A DNA stretch of 64,000 nucleotides, taken from contig NC_034410.1 in assembly GCF_002078875.1 (NCBI RefSeq), forward strand, positions 98,329,061 through 98,393,060, in the 5' to 3' direction. A program made the position numbers and the translations under genes. Below are positions 49,049 to 61,776 of this stretch, one piece after another; the first letter of the stretch is position 1, and every line of letters starts with the position of its first letter. Source of the DNA: Numida meleagris (taxonomy: Eukaryota > Chordata > Aves > Galliformes > Numididae). The notes below the pieces were generated by a model. That model was not told the origin of the DNA and ran no database searches. It saw only the letters and a program-made list of their open reading frames with translations.

Positions 49049-49154
49049 AATAGGAGATCATGTTCTGTAAATAAATAGAATCTCTCTCTTTTTTTTTTTA
49101 TTTGTTTAAAAATACAGTGTTAATCCATTACTGTCTTTTCAAAACAAAAATTGC

Positions 49155-49171
49155 TTTTTTTTTTTTTTTTT
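49155..49171. repeat. T17 homopolymer
   Basis: Seventeen consecutive T. Confidence 0.9.
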
Positions 49172-50734
49172 GTCTCAGCATTTATTCTGATAGGTTGTTC
49201 TCTAGATTGTATCTTCAGTGCAGTTGCCTCCTGGTGCACTTTACATGTGATATGTACTACCCTACATCCAGTGAGAGAGAAATACTAACATTGATTGATA
49301 TTTTGGTTTTGAATACAACATTGACATCAGTCTTTTTTGTTGGCTATGTATGCTTATTTTTTAGCCTGCATGTCTAGGTCACACCTGTTCTTTCCAAAAG
49401 CCTGTTTGTACCCTTCCTGGCAAGGGGTTGGTGTCCTGTCCAGCGTTTCCTGCAGCTGAAGAGACAGACTCAGAGACTCCCTGGAGCCATGGTAAAGTTG
49501 CTTGGGATGGTGACTCAGAGCCCTAAATCAATGTCAGTAGTGGCAGCTGTCCTGCAAAGAGACCAAACTTGGTCTAATTTCTCTGCCATCCTTATTCAAC
49601 TTCTTACTAAAAGGATGTACCATTTTTCAGAATTGCTCAGTGCTGGAAGGACATCTTCAAGTTCTTAGTTATATGGCAATTATTCGTGCTATACACAATC
49701 CTGGAGCAAGGTTTTACATTTCCTTTCAACAGTGTTTTCGATATGCCATCTTAGTCCATTTGCCTAGTTAACCTTATTTATGGAGGAAAATATTCTGTTG
49801 CCCTTTGAATTAAACTGTCTTCCTATTGAGTGTTCCCTCTTACCACAATTACTATGTGCCATCATCATATAATTACTTTATTCTTGGTGTCCCTGGATAA
49901 ATGATTTATGCACCTGAGAAACTGTAAAGGTTTAAGAACTTTCTTCCAAGGCTCATTCTTGACTCTTAGTCCTATCTCTACTTTAATTATGATCTGTTTT
50001 CTTTTATTAGTATGTCCCTACATGGCTCATTTAAGTATCTTTTGAAGAGCTATAAAATTTGAATTTTAAATATTCAAATCTCTTTGTTTTAGGTTTTCCA
50101 CTTGGTAAGTGATTGAGCTGTAAAATGAAAGAAGACAAACTCGATTTGAGCCATCTCTGTAGCAGAACAATGAAATTTTATATTCAGCAAATTCAACCAT
50201 TTTAATAGATGGACAGTGGGAAATAAGAAAATATCAATTTCTTTCTGGAACTGGAGAGGTTCCATTTTCTTTACAAAACTTGTGACAAGGCATGGTTCAA
50301 ATACAAGCAAACTGCAAAAGTCATGGTTACAATGCATTGAGTCAGAAACTGTATTTTAAAAGGGAAGCTCAAACTTGTGTATGTCTCATGTATACACTTC
50401 ACCATCACTAAGAGCTACCAGACTTGCCTTAGTTTATATGCAGCATCATCAAGTCACCTTATTACCTTGCTCAAATAAATTCAGAAGCTCTATTAGATTT
50501 ATCATTAAAACTGTGCTATATTTCCCAGAAGTATACACTAACTGTAGTTTTACTTCCAGTGTTTTTCCCCTGCGACAACAGCAGGGACTGTTATGTGATT
50601 TACAAGCATTGCATTTTCCTTGATTAGTTTTATCTCTTTTTAAACAAATAGTATTGTGGCTAGGAATAAATAGGCAGTACTATTATGTAGCTTGAAATAT
50701 AAGCACACAATATTATCACATAAAATGTTTATGC
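49172..50734. other. Unique DNA, nothing recognised
   Basis: No repeat or gene signature was seen. Confidence 0.5.
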
Positions 50735-51148
50735 TTGGGATCATCCTCTCCAGAAATTTTTCCTAAAATACAATCTAATCCTCCTCTGGTGCAACTTGAG
50801 GCTGTTTCCCTTTTTCCTATCACTTGCTACCTGAGAAAAGAGACTGACAGGTAGCTGTAGAAAATGATGAGGTCTCCCCTCAGCCTCTTCTTCTCTAGAC
50901 TAAAGAACCCTGGTTCCCTAAGTCACTCCTCACAGCTCTTGATTTCTAGACTCTCACTGCTTCATTGCTTTTCTCTGCACATACTCATGTATCTACAGTA
51001 GCCTTCTTGTAATGAGAGGTCCAAAACTAAACACAATATTTGAGGTGCAGTCTTACCAATGATCACTAACCAGTACAATCACTTCCCTAATCCTGCTGGC
51101 TGCACTATTTCTGATGCAGGTCAATATGGCATTGGTCTTCTTGGCCAC
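50735..51148 (-). mobile_element. CR1 ORF2 fragment, minus sense, left part of a split copy
   Basis: Antisense CR1: CTCTGGTGCAACTTGAGGC, ATGAGGTCTCCCCTCAGCC, TCTTCTCTAGACTAAAGAAC, GCAGTCTTACCAATGATCA and GGCATTGGTCTTCTTGGCCA, in the order expected for the C-terminal ORF2 region. The 3' UTR and tail are missing on the left. The element is cut at GGCCAC by the solo LTR and resumes at 51678. Confidence 0.9.
51144..51148. repeat. Target-site duplication, left copy (GCCAC)
   Basis: The last five bases of CR1 before the LTR; repeated exactly at 51678-51682. Confidence 0.92.
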
Positions 51149-51307
51149 TGTCATGGTTTTATGATTTTCGGTTATTGGTATTCCACATCATAACGTCATG
51201 TAGTGGATGTACCTGGTTCTCAGAAGAGAAGGACTACTACATTCCCCACGGCACTTTGCTCCTCTGTTACCATTTTCCAGCCGGAGGGAAAAGATAAAAG
51301 CTCGCAG

Positions 51308-51314
51308 TATAAAA
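51308..51314 (+). promoter_or_regulatory. LTR TATA box (TATAAAA)
   Basis: A perfect TATAAAA about 160 bp into the LTR, marking the expected U3 promoter. Transcription would start roughly 25-30 bp downstream, near 51340. Confidence 0.7.
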
Positions 51315-51516
51315 ACTTGCAGATCACGAGACCTCGTCCCTTTTTCCGCCGTCTCTCATCTTGGCAGCACCTCGCTCTCCAGCCGTCTTATCGTCGGTAG
51401 TAGAGTAAGGCCTACCTTGATTTTGGGACATTCTCTCTCTCTCCATTGGATTTATCAGCTTAAATTGTAATTATATTGTATTATAGTGTGTTGTTTTGCA
51501 TTCCGATATTTTATTT

Positions 51517-51522
51517 AGTAAA
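51517..51522 (+). terminator. Variant LTR poly(A) signal (AGTAAA)
   Basis: AGTAAA, a known weaker variant of AATAAA, lies about 200 bp after the TATA box and is followed by T-rich sequence. No canonical AATAAA is present in this LTR. Confidence 0.5.
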
Positions 51523-51677
51523 TTAGTTTGTTTCTCCTCAGATTGTTGCCGCTGTTCTTTGCTCTCAGGGCCATCTCCCTACCCTTTTCCCCTTTCCCCT
51601 TTTCCCGGGACGTGGGCCCTTGGGTCCCCTGTCCCCTTTGTCACGGAATCGGGCCTAACGCCCGTAAACCGTTGACA

Positions 51678-51708
51678 GCCACCTTGGCTTATGTTTGGCT
51701 GGATGTTC
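51678..51708 (-). mobile_element. CR1 fragment, right part of the split copy
   Basis: GCCACCTTGGCTTATG followed by GGCTGGATGTTC resembles the antisense CR1 region encoding the AxVAKxAxxQQC area (GCCACCTGGGCACACTGC in typical copies). It directly continues the sequence interrupted at 51148. Its first five bases are the second target duplication. Confidence 0.75.
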
Positions 51709-54700
51709 TATTTGAGAGAATAGAAATTTTTCGTGATGTTTCTGATCCGAAAGTCTCAGATTTACAAAAGTTTGAACATTTCTGAAGATTTTCAGATCAG
51801 GGCATTGTTTAAACAATGTTAGAATGATCCCAAATAAATAGTGATATTCTAACAAGTTGCAAATAAGTTCGCTTAGAAAGTGAGGCACACACGGCTGCAC
51901 TGTTAAAAAGGTTTTTTTTTTTTCATTAAAAACATCTTTCATGAAAGATACATGTAAACAAAAGTGTGAGTTTTTTTGTTTGTTTTTGTTTGTTTGTTTG
52001 TTTGTTTTACATTGATGCCTCCAATGATCTAAAACCCTTTGGATTAAAAATCATCTATGCTATCTCAATTTCACCAGAGAAAATCACATCATTGGACATC
52101 CAGAGATATCTGGCGAGAAAATAGTCATTGAAGTATGGTTAAGAAAGAAGAAGGAAATTAATAACCAGCCATTTTGTAAGGAATCTTGTCTCTTCTCTGC
52201 CAGTAACGACTTGCAGAGAATTGACCATACTAATTACTAGCACTATATAAATTCTTAGACTGACAGTAGGTCAAAGAGTCTCGTTTGAATAGGCAACTCG
52301 ACTGACAGCCAAGGTCATAAATTGCTTCACAAAAACATCAATAAATGATTAAACAAAATCCCCTCCCCTCCTTTTTTTTTTGTTCATTTGTGGCTTTTTT
52401 TCTCCATTCTCCTGATAGTAAGTAAATACACAAGTTCCTGAAGATATTAGGTTATCTATGTGGCAGCAGTTTCTAGGTAGCAAAAGTTTGCTGTGCTTTA
52501 TATTGACAAGTGCAAGAAATTATATAGCTATTGTCCAGGGAACTCTTCATGTTCACAGTAGCCAACATGCAACAGGAGATGAAGGAGAGAACACTGAGAC
52601 GATATAGCAATGAGATTTTAAGAGCTGAAAGGCAGAACTGCAGCTAAGTGTCCTGAGGTGTAGGTCTGATGTTGGGGCTGGGAACTCTGGGAATTTAAGG
52701 AGAATTAGTGATATGTCTATTTTATGAGAAATCTTAGTTCTGCACAATTTGAGACATCATGGATTAGGACAGTTTTCTGTGAGTAGGAGATGCTGTCCAG
52801 AGTCTTGTGTGATCTCTTAGAGATATGATCAAAAGAGGACATTTTCTTCTCCAGAGAGAAATTAAAAATAGATTAGAGTAACTCAGACTCCACAACTGAA
52901 GACTTGAAAGATAATCCAAGGTGCAAATACTCTACTCGAGACAGATCTGGACTTAATATTGAACCCTAAGAATGTTGGGAATTTGTAAGTTCAGAAAAGA
53001 AAGGTTTTATTGTCAACTGTGAAATGGATAGTGGAGAGGAAGAAGGACCATAATGCATGAGAAAAAATAAAATAAAATTGAGATTAAGGGGAAGAAAAAA
53101 ATGGCACACTTTTAAGGTAGAATTCCAAAACAATTAGGAGGTTAATAAAACATGAACAAGTCAAATTACGTATTAAAATGATCATGTGTTTATTAAAATT
53201 AATAATATATGGTTTCCTTAAACATAAACGTTCATGATTCCTTATTTTGTATAGTAGGAATGGCATGTATGGTCTTCTGAGAATTTAAAAAAATATTGCT
53301 CCTTTATGTCAGAATATAAATCCTCTACCTTGATCTTTCAAACAGATTTGTGCACAAAAATCCTCAAATTAAAATATTAAACAGATCTTTTCTTGCAAAG
53401 AACAGTCTACTAGTGGCCTGAGTCAAGGCTTGAGATCTTACAGGAAAATAAGTACTAATAAAGAAAAGAGAATTAAGATCAGTTAGCAAACCATGAAATT
53501 TAATAGGCATCTCTTTATCTTTTCCATTTTTTAAAAGCCTATTAATCATTTCAATATTAATAATCACATTCTTGTAAGAGAAGCTTGCTTTTCAGCACCA
53601 ATATTTGAATAAAAAGACATTTAATTCATCCTTTTCCTGATATATTCACTTTCCATGGTTCTGGAAAGAAACTACATAAATATCCCATATATGAAAAATA
53701 GCTTTATTTCTACTATTTTGTTTTGGATGTTGGTGTTTATACAGTAGTCGATTTGATCCATCAGCAAAAACAATATTGTGATTATTTTAGCACCTTGGAA
53801 ATGTCATCTTATTGTTGTGTTTTGTTTGCTGAATTATACAGGAATTATCAGAATTAGTTATTACTAGTGCTTTGCTCCTTTTATTAACGCTATATTTCAG
53901 TGGACTTCTTTGACAGAATCATTAGGAGACAAGGGCAGTCTGCAGAGCAGTGCATCTTCTCCTGCATTTTAATATTCTGTATCCATAGAAAATGCTTCCT
54001 TGCCAGTTAGAACTGACAAAAATGAAATATTTCACAGTTTTAAAAACCTGACTCTTTCTCTGACTGTGCCTTGGGCAATAAGGCTAAGGCTAATATCCTG
54101 TCGTAAATATGCAGCAACCATAAAATTATCCTTTTATTTCTTCACAGTTTCTTGTAAGGTTTCTCAGGTTTCAGATTTGAAGAAGATCATTTTAATACTT
54201 AAAGTATTTTACCATAACAAAATACATGCAGCTCTTCCAAAGGATTTGGACAGCTTGGTTTGGGAAAGAAATTATCAATATGGAATAATGGCACCACCTT
54301 TGTGCAGTAGTCTGTTTTAATATTGGCAGAATTGCACTTTATGGGAGAGTTGCATGTCCTGAAGTTCTTTGAAGAAGCCAACAACAATTTTCTGTCATTC
54401 TGCTTTGTAAGGAAATCGTTGTACTCAGCAAGCTTTATATTTTTTTAAGCAGAACCTGCACAAACCTTTTGGGCAATAACATAGCACTTTTCAGCTCAAT
54501 GCATCCGTTCATAGTATTTGTTCTCTTCATAGACATTGCATCTCCTTTCATGAGGAAATCTTTTTGGCTTCTATTATTTATGACAAACAAACCAGAAACT
54601 TTCTTGTTAAGACTGAAAAGCAAAATACATTTAGTTCCACATCCCTCAAAGCAAAGACATCTCTAATTCTAAATGACATAGATCTAAATTAAATAATTAA

Positions 54701-54719
54701 ACAGACACACACATTAGGA
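51709..54719. other. Unique AT-rich DNA
   Basis: Contains the (GTTT)n tract at 51971-52008. No gene or further repeat is recognised. Confidence 0.5.
51971..52008. repeat. (GTTT)n microsatellite
   Basis: T-rich start, then six to seven GTTT units, the first interrupted by an extra T. Confidence 0.9.
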
Positions 54720-55065
54720 AAACAGATGTGAACCATATTAGCCGGTTGAGCGTTTCTCCAGTTACAGCATAGGAGCTGATGGTCAAGGTGTCTGTAGTAT
54801 TTGCTGAATGTGCTTACATTCTAATTGTTCCATTTAAGAAGAAACATTGTAATGACACTCATTTTGATGTGTGAGCTTGCGGAGTAGTGATATTTATCAC
54901 TTTAATTTACTCTTTGTTCGCTTGACAGTGATATTCATTTGACTGCAATAATCTCAGGAGAACATCTATGAAGCTTTGTGGAGACCTTGCTGCATTTAGT
55001 GTTGCAACGTGACCTATATGAGTGTACATTTGCAACATTATCTCAATTGAAAGTTGTTGAGGTTT
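54720..55065. promoter_or_regulatory. Low-confidence candidate conserved noncoding element
   Basis: Repeat-free DNA with features common in conserved vertebrate noncoding elements: CpG-bearing words (GCCGGTTGAGCG, CTTGCGGAGTAG, TTGTTCGCTTGACAG) in an otherwise AT-rich setting, a TTGACAG TALE-type core and TTTAATTTA homeodomain-type cores. Function and conservation are inference only. Confidence 0.2.
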
Positions 55066-57235
55066 CTGCTACAGAGGCATTAGAAGGTCATTTGCAAGAT
55101 TTAGATTGGCATAATGCTTAGAATTCAAGGCTACGAGACCACTTGAGGTTTCTATTACGATATTTTGATGAGGTGATTAGACTAGGAAAATTATTTCATT
55201 TCAATCCCAAACCATTAGAAGAATCATTATATGTTATGAGACATTACATTACAGTATATTCTGGTAGTGTGATTGTTTTAGTATTGTATTCACACTAAAA
55301 TAATGTGAATGGGAAATTAGAAACCCTAAGCATGACTTTTAAATAGGACCACAGGCAAAAACAGAGAACATTCCTTAATACGTCAGGAATCTGAAGAAAC
55401 ATCAAATATTCAAAAAGCAAAGGAAAGAACCAGAGGAAGATAACATCCTTTGCAAGAGTTGACTGAAGACTCTTGATAGTCATGGAATAAGACAGAAATA
55501 AATATAATTATTAATAAGAACTCAGAAGCAGGACATCGTAGCGATGGAAAGTGTCTAAAAAAATCTTTTGATCCTCACTTCAAGCCTCAGAACAAGACCT
55601 ATGACTCTCCTAGCAGATATTTGTCTTACTGCCTAATAAAAACATATTAGCAGAGGCTGTATAATCTCCCCAAACGATCAGGTCCAAAAAGCCCCCATTT
55701 TTATCACTTTTGCTAATATTTGAACTGAATCTTTTTGCCTGCAACTTATATTCATTTATTCCTCTCTATACACATCTGTACCCTCCATATTGTGTATTTG
55801 AAAATCATTACTGTACTCTTTTCAGGCTTTTCTTCATCAGGCTAAATAACCTCCATTCACTCTATCATTTTTCAAAGGTCAGAGTTTCTAGATTCTGTTA
55901 TTCTGATCTTTCTAGGTAGGCTCTGATTGACCAACTCTTTTTTTTTTACATATAGTTCCCCAACCTGGACATGGTTTAGCAACAGCAAAACTGCTGCCAG
56001 TTGTAAGGTTAAACTGAACAATTTGAAAAGACAAAAAGAAAATGTAGAAATTTTAATAATTATTATGTGCAGAGAAGGCAATAGTGAGTTAAACTGTTGA
56101 AACATATTTTGACCAAAATTTTAGATTATTTAAAGTACATTCCATGTGCACAATGATATGGTTTTGATATGGACTTAAATTTGGGGGTGCTACCAGTATC
56201 TCCAGTAATTTCAGATATTAGGAAAATGCTCTCTGTTTTGAGAGATTTTTACCCATGTAGAATCTTTTCACTTTTCATTGGCATAACTATTCAAGAAAAA
56301 CTTGAAATTATACATGAAGTTTCACATGCTTTGCTATCTAATTATTTATCTATTTCAACCGTTCTAGGTAAAACTGGACTGCTATAAGCCTCCTTTCGGA
56401 AACAGCTGTTATACTGCATATTTGTCATGATGCTTTCTGTAATTTTGCATGTTTTAGATAGGAAAGGATTTTTTATGGGAGAAATTCATTACTTATTAAT
56501 ACATCCTTGTTAAAAGAAGTCCAGGAAGTATTACTGAATGTTCAGTGGAAGCTACCAAAACTATGTGAATGGACAGCGCACAACACACATTCATTTTAAT
56601 TGTTCATGCACAGCACCTCATTCAAAATTAATTGCAACCACACGGTGGAAAGGTTTGATGTTATCATGGAGAGCATGGTAAAAAATACTATTTAATGTGC
56701 AGAACGCACTAAGCCATCAAGGAAATTGCTAGAATGCTAAAAGAATGAAATGGATTAGGAAATAGTGAAAGTGTCATTGTCTTTATAAAAATGGATGCAT
56801 GAACTGTACCAGTTGTGAATCAGGGTCCCCCCCAAATAAACAGAGGGTTCAGAAAAAGGTTTCAGAGGTTTCAGAAAAGCAGAGATGACTACTAAGAATA
56901 TCTTTTAAAAGATGCTAGAAAGAGAATTTGTACTGGAGGAGATGCACAGAAATTTTGTGACATAAATAATCAAGGCAATGAATTGTACTGAGGGGATAAA
57001 TAAAAAATCTCTGCTGATCCTTTCTTCATATACATATGTATGCATATATATGTATGTATATATGTATAGAAAGGAAGACAGAATATTCAAAACAAAGGGT
57101 TTAAAGGAAAATCATGCCTTTTCAAGAAAAATCCATGATATTCCCTGGCTCTGCCCAAAAAGATAGGATCCAGAAACTCTTCCCAGCTCCCGTGAAAGAG
57201 TATTGCTCACAACAGTCCCACCTAGATAGAAACAC
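55066..57235. other. Unique AT-rich DNA
   Basis: No recognised gene; a TATG-type tract lies at 57027-57068. Confidence 0.5.
57027..57068. repeat. TATG/TATA imperfect microsatellite
   Basis: About 42 bp of alternating TATG, CATA and TATA units. Confidence 0.85.
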
Positions 57236-57302
57236 TGAATCACAGAATCATTAAGGTTGGAAAAGATCTCTAAGATCGTCGTGTCTGATTGTCCACCTAC
57301 CA
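57236..57302 (-). mobile_element. CR1 terminal fragment, minus sense
   Basis: ACTGAATCACAGAATCATTA then GGTTGGAAAAGATCTCTAAG and TGATTGTCCACCTAC: the last ~65 bp of a CR1 3' UTR in reverse orientation. Confidence 0.9.
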
Positions 57303-59983
57303 TAAGTGATAGAGACTGGACTATAGATTTCCCTTTCAGCTCCTGACTTTCGGAAGAAGAAAAAGGTACTCATGTCAAAATCCATTCATATTGCTCAGTG
57401 TCAGATCAATTTTCAGCATTATAACTTCCTTAATATCTTCTAGTCATAGATACTGTGACAATGCAATGCTGGTATGAAAGAGAATACAAAGTGAGTAAGT
57501 GAACAACTATGAGGAAACTGGCAACATTCAGAATACTATTTCTATTAGGAGAGAGATAAATCACATTTTTTGGAGAATTAACTTGCATGATTATATGTTT
57601 TTACTGCCTATGATTATATTATAATTTTCTTAGCATATTCTTTAGAGTAACTGTTCCAGACCATCAGAAGAGCTGGAAATATTAGCAAAGGGATCGTCTG
57701 TTTAATGCATTATGCAAAGCTGAAGGATGCTTAGTCTGATTAATAAAATAATAGGTGGCACTGCTTTAAATGACAAGGTAATGCAAACTTCAGAAAGCTA
57801 TTTTTCCTGCCAATCTGTTTTTTTTTTTTAAATTGTGATCATATTCATTTCATAACTGTCTGGTGACTAATGTGGCAACGCTTCTTAACAATAAGAGTTG
57901 CAGATGGTGCCATGCCTGGAGGTGGAATCGTGTATGGAAATTTCTTTATAACAAAAGAAATGATAATATAAATTCAAGTTATGTTATTATGAAAAAAAAA
58001 AGCATTGTGTAATGCTAAAAAGCTGGCTTAGTGACAAAAACATGAAAATAAAGGAATACTGTGATCAGGATTTTCAGAAACTGCTTTACTCTTCTCCCAG
58101 AAAGTAGAGCAGCAGTCGTGGTCCCGTGTGATCTCTGAGAAGGAGTTTGTTTGTCATTATGAATGACAGAAAATCTAGACAGCAAGATGCCTTAACAACT
58201 ATCATTTGCTTGTCGCTGTCATGGCCTTTGAAACTTAAAAGAAATGTAAGTGGGAATATTAAATCTCTTGTAAAATAGCACTGCAAGTTTCTGCCTACCT
58301 GTGATGAGAAAATTTTTGCTGTGGTAAGTGTGAAGAAGTCTTCTTTTTCTCCTGATATTCTTGCCTCTGACAATTTTGCAGTATCCTTAATCGCTTAATA
58401 ATTTATTATTTTTTCGTACAGTTTAGTGATAACCATATTTTTTAGGGAACATCAAGATCATATTTGTCATTGCTAGCTTTGTCGTTAATCCGATACAGAA
58501 TTTTGCAGTACCTGTGTTTCCTGTGCATGACAAAGCGTATTTCATATCTCTGAGCCTGCAGCCTGGCTTGTTATTCTATGTCTTGTTCCACAGACCTCTA
58601 AGAGTCAGCATAAGACCTCTGTCCTTCAGCATAGTAGCCAGATTTCCCCTACCTATCAGTACTCAGTTCCACACTTTCCCTGCACACAGTGTTGTTCCCG
58701 AGTTTCACATGGAGTATCTGCAAGAAGAGGAATTGGCTCTGCTGACCTGAGCATCTGCAAGCTGAGGAATGTTCTAATCCCACACAATATTTCTTGCTTG
58801 TTCCCACAAATAGTTGCAATAGTTGCAGCAAAGATTTCTGTGCTTATTTGGAAGAGTTTAAAATAATAGGTCTAAGGCTCTTAACTGATAAATATGCTCC
58901 AATAGAATTATATAAAAGTTGTTTTTTTTTTAAAGGAAGCTATTCTATCCTGTATTTTTGGATGTTACCTAATGCCTCACATCGCTTGAAGTCATTTTTG
59001 ATGGTGAAAACTAGTAAAGACCACCATATTTCCATCGGGAAGTTTCAACTTTTGCAAGTTGCCTAATACTTAAAAGAAGTTTCGTGTTCATAGATCTAGT
59101 ACTTAGATTTAGTAATTAAGTTACATCCCCAGATGACTACAACAATAATTTAGGGTATTTCTGGCTTTAGGGGAATGTGTGCTAATTGTAGAAACAAATT
59201 TATTCACAGTGAATTAAGGCACACAGGAAGGCCTTCAGCTGAAGTACTGAGGAGGATGTTTGCTAAAGCCAAAATGGAATAAAATGCTTCAGCTAGACTT
59301 TGTACGAGCAACTTAAATGAAACATGTTTCAGAATTTAAACATGAATAGATAATTCATTTTTTTTTAAATATCTATTGAGAATTTGCCGAAAGTGATGCA
59401 TGCTAAATCTTAACACTGCTGCTTTAAATGCTTTAAGCTATGCAGGCACAACCAAAACTGTGTTTTTCTACTTAATGGAGAACAGAAATGTCTGCTAAAA
59501 TGTGTAAGCACATATTTTCGTAGCCCATGAGATAACATCTGTTTATGCTTCATTTTGTACAGGTGCAACAGTAGATTTAACTTTAATCTTTTGGAGAATT
59601 GTTATATTTTGATTTACTATTATACAGGTGTAGTTAAAAACATTGGTATTCCTTGTAATTGAAAACCCTGCTAAGATGCTGCTGAGTTTACATAATGCTT
59701 TTCTATAGCTTTAGTCTTCCATTGCACAATCTGTAAATCAAATATCACGTAATAAGAAAAGTACTAATACTTGGTGTGTCAACCATAGATGAATAGCAGA
59801 TGTAGAGCTTAAAAAACTGATAATAATCTGATAAATGTTCTAGGAATTGTACTCATTCAACAGATACTGCTTTCTATTGGCCAAAAGCACTTTTGAATGC
59901 AATGAGATCAGTCTCCTACTCTGTCTTTTGTTTTCTTTTGGTATATGTGATGGTCTTAAAGTCATGCTGTCATGCTGTTGCTG

Positions 59984-60007
59984 TATTTATTTATTTATTT
60001 ATTTATT
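59984..60007. repeat. (TTTA)6 microsatellite
   Basis: About six TTTA units, the reverse-strand equivalent of an (AAAT)n run. Confidence 0.9.
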
Positions 60008-61706
60008 CCCCAGAGTTACAGGAGTATTTGGTGAATATATGCTACAAACTTGACATACATGGCTGCATCATTCAGCTGCAAGACTGATGCAGAAATTGTT
60101 TCTTTTCCTTCTGAGCAAGAGAAAAGTGATATTATTAGACCATAAAGCAAGAAAAAACATTACTGTCTTCTGGGAATTCATCAAGGCAACTCTGGGGTCC
60201 TCTAAACGACCCGAGGGAAGGGTTGGAGTGATCCTGTACACAGGACAGTGTAAGGAGGGCTGTGAGCCCCCAGCTGCATTATTTCCTCCCTGGGATGTGC
60301 ATCGCAGTGCAGACCGGTTTGACTTTCACTAATCAAAAAGAGTGGATCGGTCTCCATTTGGTCTTGCCTTTTTTCTTCCTTTTTCAATACTGATTTCTTT
60401 TCTTCAGACTAGTGAAGCTAGGCAAATAAACTAAATGGGAAGATAAAAAGACGTCATGGCTTGGCCCTTGCAGTAAATTCTAATAATCTAATTCTTAATG
60501 CTTCTTTATGGACAAGTAAGGGCATCAGTATGTCCCTAAGGATAGCTAGCTCTTCATGTAAAACACATTATCTTGTCATTTGCTGACCTAGTGATTCGCA
60601 TGCTAGCTTTAACCAAATTCTTTAGAACATCCAATTTTCTGATTCTGAAAAAAATCTCAACTTTGAACTCTTTGACTGTCCCTCCTACGTGTACAATTTC
60701 ACTTCAAAATCTGCAATGTTTCTGCACCAGTGAAACTTGCTGGTATAAAGCCCAAACAGTCTGCTACAATAGAAGACATAACTCAGTTTCCAGCAATGGA
60801 GTTTTGGCTTTTTACTACGCAATTTTCCCTAAACTCCTTTATAATTTAGAAGGGTACTAAGAGTATGTATCATTGGGTAGTATCTAAGTTCCCATTTCTT
60901 CACTCTCATGGCATGGCTGAATATTCTTAATTTCTAGAAATTAGCCAGTGTAGTTGTTTTGACTTTGTGCGATATCTTGAAGAACCAAACCACATTTTGT
61001 TCATTTTGAAATATTTCCTTTAATTAAATGAATGCAATTAAAAAGAGATTTATTAAAGGACTGTCCAGTTTTCTCTGCTACAAGATATGTTTGCTGTTCA
61101 GAGATTAATTCAGTTCCTTTACTTTTAAGAGATTTATTTTAAGCCTTCCTGATTTGTTGAAATGGCAATTTGCACATTGTATAAGCTGTTTATAGATTTC
61201 AGCTGCTAGAAGGCTGTTAAGGATATGAATCTATTTTCCCTCCAGGCATGTCTGTCAAAGCCTGATCTGCAAAGGAAAAAATAATTACGTACTGTTTCAG
61301 ATTATGTTTTGATGGTAATTTGATACCTAATATAACTGAAACAGGCTTTTCCTTTAGGGGAGAATAAAAACAGAGAAAAAAGCCCTCACTTTGTTCCAGC
61401 AGAAGGAGGAGAGCCTTTCATGCTTACTCTAAAAAAGCTGTAATCAGGGTTGGAACAGCAAGGGATATCATATCTGAGAGACTGAATGGGTTTGTCATCA
61501 AAGCCTACTAAGTGAAATATCTACTGTACTTCAGAAGAGGATTACTTCACCTAATCACCTATCCCCATGGATAGTTGAGCAGATGGGTGTTGTAAGTACA
61601 TACAGGTGTGAAACAAGGAAGCAGAAAGTAAACCACAGCTCTGGGAGGTGATACCTGTAGGCAGTTTGTCTGCTTATCTGCTCCCTTCCCAAAGGGTGTC
61701 TCTGCC

Positions 61707-61776
61707 ATGGCCAGAATTGAGGGAGCTCTTCGGCTCTGTCGGCAGAGGAGCAGCATCTCCCTTACTAGCAGTAAAG
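61707..61776 (+). other. Weak candidate first coding exon
   Basis: CTGCCATGG gives a strong Kozak context. The frame then reads MARIEGALRLCRQRSSISLT plus three more residues and meets a donor-like AAAG|GTGAAT at 61776/61777 in phase 1. Unspliced it stops three codons later. The peptide is basic with no acidic run, like some mitochondrial leaders, but no protein is recognised, no promoter or downstream exon is visible, and the match is short enough to be chance. Confidence 0.1.

Larger units (their letters stand above)
51149..51677 (+). mobile_element. Solo LTR, avian endogenous retrovirus, family B, inserted into CR1
   Basis: This 529-bp element begins TGTCATGG and ends CGTTGACA (TG...CA), with a perfect 5-bp target duplication GCCAC on both sides and CR1 sequence continuing on each flank. 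Inside are a TATA box (51308-51314), a GC-rich stretch after it, an AGTAAA variant poly(A) signal (51517-51522) and T-rich sequence. Many CpG dinucleotides survive, unlike in the older CR1 around it. There is no gag, pol or env. The orientation is inferred from the TATA-then-AGTAAA order. It shares no obvious sequence with the 6.5/22.1-kb LTR family. The exact chicken LTR family is not certain. Confidence 0.92.

Noticed and set aside
51203..51785. Arg- and Ser-rich frames at 51203-51470 and 51528-51785
   Set aside because: They lie within the solo LTR, which has no coding function; the openness comes from its higher GC content.
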